Shown in pieces: positions 58,356 through 64,000 of a stretch of DNA of 64,000 nt. The stretch's first letter is position 1; every line of letters starts with the position of its first letter. A program made the position numbers and the translations under genes. The notes under the pieces were generated by a model. It worked only from the letters and a program-made list of their open reading frames with translations, was not told where the DNA came from and searched no databases. Origin of the DNA: Plazaster borealis (taxonomy: Eukaryota; Echinodermata; Asteroidea; Forcipulatida; Labidiasteridae). The stretch lies in contig CM037460.1 of NCBI GenBank assembly GCA_021014325.1, forward strand, positions 15,233,486 to 15,297,485, in the 5' to 3' direction.

Positions 58356-58764
58356 GTTTTGTCGCGAGGAAAGACCTTGATGTCAAAACCCGCTAAAACG
58401 AAACAGGGACAATACTTGAAAGAATTAAATTCAGAAGTCCATTTGGCGAAGCAGTATACGCATGACCAATCATAACTGGTACCAAGTTATCTGAATTAGG
58501 GAACCATTAGTGATGGCGGCATTCCAGCATGCAGCGTGATGCGTGATATCTCAGTGGTTTTGACTGATGAAATCACTCGGTTAGGTTAACATTAACTGAC
58601 TTTCAAAATGAGCACCGACTCCCTCTGGACATGGAACATGAATTTTTAACAGTAATCACTTTAAAAGAAATGGGTTCTCATAGCAACTGCTGCTAAAAAA
58701 AGGGACCTTGGACGTCGTAATTGCAAGACGGGAAAGTCTTTGACATTTTATTTTGTATTGTCCA

Positions 58765-58778
58765 GTTGGTATGGCAAC
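58765..58778. promoter_or_regulatory. Second RFX X-box-like site
   Basis: GTTGGTATGGCAAC retains the right half (GGCAAC), with two changes in the left half, 423 bp from the first site. Confidence 0.3.
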
Positions 58779-59271
58779 GTCCATACTTACACGTGGAGAT
58801 AAAACCATTCTAGGCTACATCGTTAATTTTTCTAGTCTACTGATTCCCGATATGAAAATGTATGTAGGACCTTGAGAAGGTTTTCAAAACTAAATTAAAT
58901 TATATTTTTTAAAAGAGGGAAAGGGGAGTTTGGCAAACTGATATTCATTCGGCATGAGTAGAATGAGGGTTTTTTATTTTGAAATGCAGACCCCTTGCGA
59001 AATGAGAACCTTACAATTTTGATTTAATAAAAAAACAAATATGAAACAGCAAAATCAGGAAGAGTAGTACAGAAGTGTCGCATTAGAAGTAGGTCCTAGT
59101 CCTCCGTTTTTAGTCATGTCAGAGGATAACTGTTGAATCGCGAAATGGTCCTCATAATTTGAATCATGGGTTCAAACATTGATTCCCTTTTGGCGGGAAC
59201 TCTTTCGGACGGTCGATCTCATCTCCAAGTGTAAGACTCATAATAATAGAGTTATATTTATAAAGACTCAA

Positions 59272-59623
59272 TTAAAGGCACTGGACACGTTTGGTAATTA
59301 CTCAAAATATATATTAGCATAAAAACTTACTTGGTAACGAGCAACGGAGAGCTGTTGGTAGTTTAAAACATTGTTAGAAACGACTCCCTCTGAAGTAACG
59401 TAGTTTTTTCTCACTAAAATATTAAAAGACTTCAGGCCAGAAGCCTTTTTAGGCATCTGAAAGCACACAAATTTGTACAACAAGGGTATTTTGTTCTTTC
59501 ATCATTTTCTTGCAACTTCGATGACCATTTGAGCCCAAATTTTCACAGGCTTGTTATTTTAGTGCATATTGGGATTTAGAATACTGGTCTTTGACAATTA
59601 CCAAACGTGTCCAGTGCCTTTAA
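59272..59623 (-). mobile_element. Family-A MITE, copy 11 (class-2 apex)
   Basis: TTAA edges; termini AGGCACTGGACACGTTTGG and CCAAACGTGTCCAGTGCC. Apex CTTCAGGCCAGAAGCC (about 59429-59446), class 2. A deletion removes the GAGAAAGAGG block next to the apex. Confidence 0.92.
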
Positions 59624-61029
59624 AGGTGAAAATCCAACCTGGGGGTCTCTTCTCTCATGCCTTCGTCTAAAAACAAAAGAAACCTCACGCTACTAACCGC
59701 CAGCTAGAGATAGTCTCGATAATATGTTTAGTTAGCTAATAATCCTTAGCGCTACGCAGGACAATCTGCTTATTGGCGCCCGCAGGCTGCCAAACCCTTG
59801 GGGTTTTGGATGCCATTTTCTTGAGTGATTTATCGCAACACGCTGCCAGGGTTTTATGACGGTTGCGCCGGTCTGTAATTACCATGATGATATAAAGCAC
59901 TCGTAAAAAGAACCTATGTGTTATTCATGATTTACTGCTGCATTATGTCTGCTGTTGTTGTTTTTTAATTGACGGAGAGGTAAAAGTTATAAGCGAGAGT
60001 AGTGTCATGTCAATAATTCCTACCTGGTGAAATTTGTTTCGATTATGTTTTGTGTTGTGCTTGTGTCATTTCCGTATCAAACGTGTGAAGTCGGTCGAGT
60101 TTGTTGTCGTCCTGTACTTTGGCTTCAATGGGAGGGTTTTTGCACCTGTGAATAATAGCTAAAATCACAGAGTGCGTGCAAGTAGCATAAGGTAACATAG
60201 GTTACGGTTCGAACTCTGGATGGGATGCGTCCGCTCAAAGAAGGCAATAAGTGAACGGTTGTGTAGTTTGAACCTGAAGTTGCTCATATTTTTGGCGTAT
60301 CGATCGAGGGTGGGGTTGGGGATTCGCAACAAAACATTTTCCAAGGATTATTAAAAAAAAGTAATAGCATATCTTCAGCATAATAATGTGTATTTAAATG
60401 TGTGGCTGTGTTAGCTTGTTGATGTGAAGAGGGGGTAAAGGTAAGTTCAATCGTGATCCAAAAATTACTACCGCATTACTTTTTATGCAAATTATGGTCC
60501 GATTTAATCGGATACGCCCTCTTTGGCAGAAAAAGTGGCGCGATGAAACATTTTCAAAATGGCTGCAAAGTGTCACTGTGGGAAACGAGTTGCGCTAAAA
60601 ACGGCAAGAATTTGGTAAGTTAAAAATGTTGTACGCTGTTTATTTGTTTATGGTTTAGATTAGCCATGACTTGTGTACGACAAAGAGCGAGACCTGCAAT
60701 ACATACAATGAGATATTCCGTTCTGGGGGTTTTTCCTGTCATTGCAAGCAGTGCCAGTGAACTGCTGTGGTGCACGGCAGTCGCGTTTTGCTTGCAACAA
60801 GTCCCGCTAATGGTGGGACACGAGGGGCCAGTTGCGGTCAAACCATTACTGTCTGGACGATAAATATCAAGATATGGCAACTATCCGACAGTTGGAGCAT
60901 GATCCTTGGGGCTTGCTGTACTCGCCATTATCTTTCAAAAATCAATACAACAAACACTGAAATGCCAAAGAACAGGGAAAATGTATTGAACTAAAAGTGA
61001 GAGACAGCGGGGAAACGAGTCCATGTAAC
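59624..61029. other. Unassigned DNA, CpG-bearing in places
   Basis: No repeats recognised. 59700-59880 is rich in GC-containing short motifs (GGCGCCCGCAGG, GTTGCGCCGG). 60620-60880 has open frames on both strands (65 and 86 codons); neither has a domain I recognise. Confidence 0.35.
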
Positions 61030-61442
61030 ATGGCGTGTCGTGCGCCGAGCGGATGATCACCGAACTCAAGATCTGGTGTTTCTGATCAGCAGAGTGTGGG
61101 TTCGAATCCCAGTCGTAACACCTGTGTCCTTAATTAAGCAAGACACTTAACCACATGCTTCGTCCTTCGGATGGGACGTAAAGCCGTTGGTCCCGTGTGT
61201 TGTGTAATGCACGTAAAATAACCCAATGCACTTATCGTAAAGAGAAGGGGTTCGCCCCGGTGTTCCTTGTCTGATCGGCAGCATATATTGCGCCACAGCA
61301 CCTTGTAAACCATTCCTTGGTGCTATAAATGAATAGGCCTCATACTTCAAACGTAGCTCCACATACCTTGCAGGAAAAATTGTGTAGTCAGACAATGGTG
61401 CGCTAAGAAACATCCTAATAAATGTTGTGTATTATTATTATT
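61030..61442 (+). mobile_element. tRNA-Leu-derived SINE, family 1, copy 3
   Basis: GCGCCGAGCGGATGATC, GAACTCAAGATCTGGTG (CAA-type anticodon region), GGGTTCGAATCCCAGTCGTA, CACTTAACCACATGC, CTTCGGATGGGACG, GGGTTCGCCCCGGTGTTCC, then the tail GTGTATTATTATTATTA. Collinear with 37055-37465. Internal strings could act as A and B boxes for RNA polymerase III. Confidence 0.9.
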
Positions 61443-62680
61443 AACATACAGTTTGAAGACGGATTTTCAGTGGCTGGTTGTTCAGTACCGTAAGTCGTCA
61501 TTTACATGGAAATAGACAATGTATTATCTAAAAGCTTAGTAGAAGTAGACCAAACTGTAGAGTTATAAAGAGTTGTAGGCCTGTACCACTAACCGTTCAA
61601 GATTGGAAACGGAACAGTCAGCAATATAAACGACAAACAAAGAAACACACAGCAACACGGGATATCCAATCCACATTGGAAAAAACACCCCACTACAAGT
61701 GCACTTGTGAAACTCCCCACTATTTTCCATCATCTTATGCATGACACCTTGCTCTTTGTGATTTAAAGTTTGTGTGTTCTGCTTTCGCGTAATGTGAACC
61801 TGATTTTTTTTCCCGGAGAGCTAGTTATACTCAAAACACGAATGGAAATAATAAAAGGACAGGGAAAGGGGAAAACACGACCCGTGCCTGGGGATGGGGA
61901 AGCGAAGATACCTGGGGCGCAATGAGTCTGTCAAGATCTAGTAAAATGAGTTTGATAATCAACGGTACATATTATGACTGCTGCAAAGAATGAAGGGGAG
62001 AGACACTTGCCACAGTGCAAGCCAGGGGGGGGGGCATCAACTGAGTAGGGTTTGTGAGAACTAACCCTTCCCCCTTCCACTAAGCTGACAAATTTACATT
62101 TCATGAGATTCCTTCATTATATATCAAGCAAGCTGATTTGAATGTTTCAGATGTACCGACATAATCAATAATGTTCCCAAAAGCCTACGGGACAGTTATT
62201 AGGGAGGGGGCCCGTATCATGACCCCTTCCGTCCCCTTCGGCGGCTTATACACACCGGCTTTTAATGAGTTTCATTTCATCTGCCTCACGCCCTGCTCTC
62301 CTCTCCCTCTCTCTGCTGCAGTCCCAATATCCATTTGATGCTCCGTCCGTTATTTTGAATTAACTATTGACTACGACAATTTTCTTTCGCTTGAAATGGA
62401 ATGAACGCATGCGCGAAATGAATTGATTTTATAGGTGAGCCAGTACAGGGGTTTTTTTATCACATGAACTGGCCCGAAGCCGGTGATCTTGTCAAAAGAA
62501 TAGAACCCTGCAGCAGCAAACGGCAGCTGGTTTAATGTGCTGAGGAATTCAGCTATTTTTTCGACTTGATGGAAACACATACGGGTTCATTATGTTCTCA
62601 GAGCAGTAAATATCATCGGAGCAATCGCAAGTTTGTTTCAATTGCCATACTGATTTACAATTTCATTCACTCAAGGCGCC
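61443..62680. other. Unassigned non-coding DNA
   Basis: Short homopolymers (G at 62026-62035) and a CT-rich tract (62298-62320). No transposon ends or exons recognised. Confidence 0.45.
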
Positions 62681-62694
62681 CACCCCCCCTGAAA

Positions 62695-62822
62695 AACAAA
62701 CAAATATATTTACAAAAAAACAAACAAACCTCAACAGCAACAACAAAAACAAAAACAAAAACAACAACAGCAACAGCAACAGCAGCAGCATCGACAACAC
62801 TTACAACAACAACAACAACAGG
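62695..62822 (+). repeat. CAA/CAG-rich low-complexity tract
   Basis: Runs of AAACAAAC, then ACAACAGCAACAGCAACAGC and repeated CAACAA. Gives a threonine-rich pseudo-frame that is not a gene. Confidence 0.9.
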
Positions 62823-63129
62823 AACGAGGGAAAAGACAACGCCTACGTCGTGAACACCTGTCCTTTGGGTATTTAATATTAGGGAGTTACAAATTGATTG
62901 AGAAAGACAACTGTTGAAATACTGCTATTTTTTATTTATTTTTTTCATGAAAATCAACTGTCATTATTGTAAATAGAGATCTTAGGCTTTGCATGGTGTA
63001 CAACGGAAAAAAGCTTGGTTATAATAATCCAGTGGGTGAAATTACCTCTTCTTTGTGACTCAAAAGTGGTGGTTCTGTGAAGAAACGGAATTGGGAAATA
63101 GAGTCTCGAGTCTCGAGTCTTGAGAAATA

Positions 63130-63160
63130 GTCTCGACGTCTTGTACTCTGCTTGTCAAGA
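63130..63160 (-). ncRNA. Degenerate hammerhead-like motif
   Basis: Minus strand CTTGACAAGCAGAGTAC...GACGTCGAGAC aligns with the 35791-35833 motif but lacks the GAAA box. A relic. Confidence 0.3.
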
Positions 63161-63480
63161 TTATTGTGATAGACTGAATGTTCACTAACATTACGATGGC
63201 TAGTTCATGATCATGATGGAGTGAATGTGCTCTTGAAAAGGAAAAATACCCACATACAGCAAGGAAACCCAATAACCGGGCTCACGGCGTGTTTGGTACA
63301 CATTCAACGGTTGATGATACCAGCACCTTGAAGGAATAATTCCGGCTTGAAAAGTTACAATCCCTTATTCTTGGTAACAACTCGATACATCTGCATGACA
63401 CCTCAAAAGTTTAGAAACAAATGTGTAACAGTTAATCATTTTTTTCTTAAAATCATGGGTTTTTTTAAACATAGCTTAGT

Positions 63481-63520
63481 CTCCTGAATACGATCAGAGA
63501 CTACTTATCGAAACGTCGAG
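63481..63520 (+). ncRNA. Hammerhead-like motif, Penelope or retrozyme type
   Basis: CTCCTGAATACGATCAGAG, a short loop, then TATCGAAACGTCGAG. It aligns with the minus strand of 35791-35833. CTC/GAG could form stem I, GATCAG pairs weakly, and GAAACGTC is intact, but the CTGAAGA box reads CTGAATA, which breaks an invariant position. Confidence 0.4.
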
Positions 63521-63558
63521 TTGTTACACTCACCTGTTATTTTCAAAACCACCACAAC

Positions 63559-63955
63559 TTAAAGGGTCTGTATACGTTTGGTAATAACTCTGGAAATTAA
63601 TGGCATAAAAACTTGGTAAGAAGTACAGCAGCTTTGGATGGTATAACGCATTTTGAGAAACTTTTCACATAGAAGTACTGCGGTTTATGGAAAAATATGT
63701 CACTTTTTATCCCCCAAAAAATTGAATCTGAGAAGCGTTACGTAAGTAACGTTTCTTAGATTGTGTATTCCAAATGCAGATTATTCTTCCTACGTGGACA
63801 TTAACTGCTCCAGATTTTCGGCAATATCCCGAAAACGCTACCACCTTTTGAAATGAAATTTTCACAGGTTAGTTTTATGGTAGGCCTGTAATATTTATAA
63901 CTATAAGATTGAAACAAACAGGTTCCAATTACCTAACGTATACAATCCCTGTTAG
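63559..63955 (-). mobile_element. Family-B MITE, copy 5
   Basis: Left TTAA then AGGGTCTGTATACGTTTGG; right (inverted) AGGGATTGTATACGTTAGG. Shares CTTGGTAAGAAGTACAGCAG, GACATTAACTGCTCCAGATT and TTTTCACAGGTTAGTTTTAT with copy 3. Central hairpin GAGAAGCGTTAC / GTAACGTTTCTT at about 63730-63760. Confidence 0.9.
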
Positions 63956-64000
63956 AGAGGGATTATTTTTATTTTACCGCAGAACTTGTTATCATTTTTT

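Noticed and set aside
60620..60880. Two opposing frames (65 and 86 codons) in a GC-richer block
   Set aside because: Both strands are open, so at most one could be real; neither shows a domain or exon boundaries.
2376..61442. CRISPR arrays or prokaryotic operons
   Set aside because: The direct repeats found are tandem duplications or dispersed MITEs with no regular unique spacers; there are no bacterial-type gene clusters.
62566..62853. Threonine-rich 95-codon frame
   Set aside because: Encoded by the CAA/CAG-rich low-complexity tract.

Overview
This window reads as non-coding (intergenic or deep-intronic) DNA of an animal genome, most likely an echinoderm and probably a sea star. The evidence is AT-rich, intron-like sequence with no bacterial-style gene packing. 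It carries tRNA-derived SINEs, a dead non-LTR retrotransposon end, and dense miniature inverted-repeat elements (MITEs) of a style I associate with sea-star genomes. The species guess is from memory of repeat families and is not proven here. I found no intact protein gene, rRNA or convincing functional tRNA. Nearly all open frames are under 130 codons with no recognisable domain; several are produced by simple repeats, a 39-bp minisatellite or repeat copies.

Layout. 1-5.6 kb: mostly unassigned, with a tRNA-Asn-like sequence, a tRNA-Leu-derived SINE, the first family-A MITE and a CpG-rich inverted-repeat element. 5.6-8.1 kb: a minisatellite apparently grown from a SINE segment, a family-D element and a piggyBac-like MITE. 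9.2-12.7 kb: B and A elements, including two nested insertions that fix the A target site as TTAA. 12.9-13.5 kb: C-terminal part of a LINE reverse transcriptase. 14.8-19.0 kb: a 600-bp inverted-repeat element (second copy at 26.2 kb), a hAT-like element with an 8-bp target duplication, and a Harbinger-like element whose empty site lies 90 bp away. 20.5-24.1 kb: A copies, a SINE, and a 216-bp tandem duplication carrying a decayed hammerhead-like motif. 24.1-34.0 kb: mostly repeat-poor, with a fold-back at 27.3 kb. 34-39.4 kb: B, C, D, E and F elements and a three-layer nest (SINE, D element, ribozyme-like insert). 40.6-48.2 kb: a 175-bp tandem triplet, A, C and D copies, a TTAA-flanked MITE, a perfect 44-bp palindrome and a SINE. 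49-53.6 kb: repeat-poor. 53.6-59.6 kb: a dense MITE cluster with two X-box-like sites. 59.6-64 kb: unassigned DNA, a SINE, CAA-rich sequence and a B element.

The main story is mobile-element biology. Three related TTAA-flanked MITE families (A, 11 copies; B, 5; C, 3) share arm modules and end in a central palindrome. In family A that palindrome occurs as three different sequences between conserved arms. Nested insertions give relative ages (A is younger than B and D) and act as natural empty-site controls.
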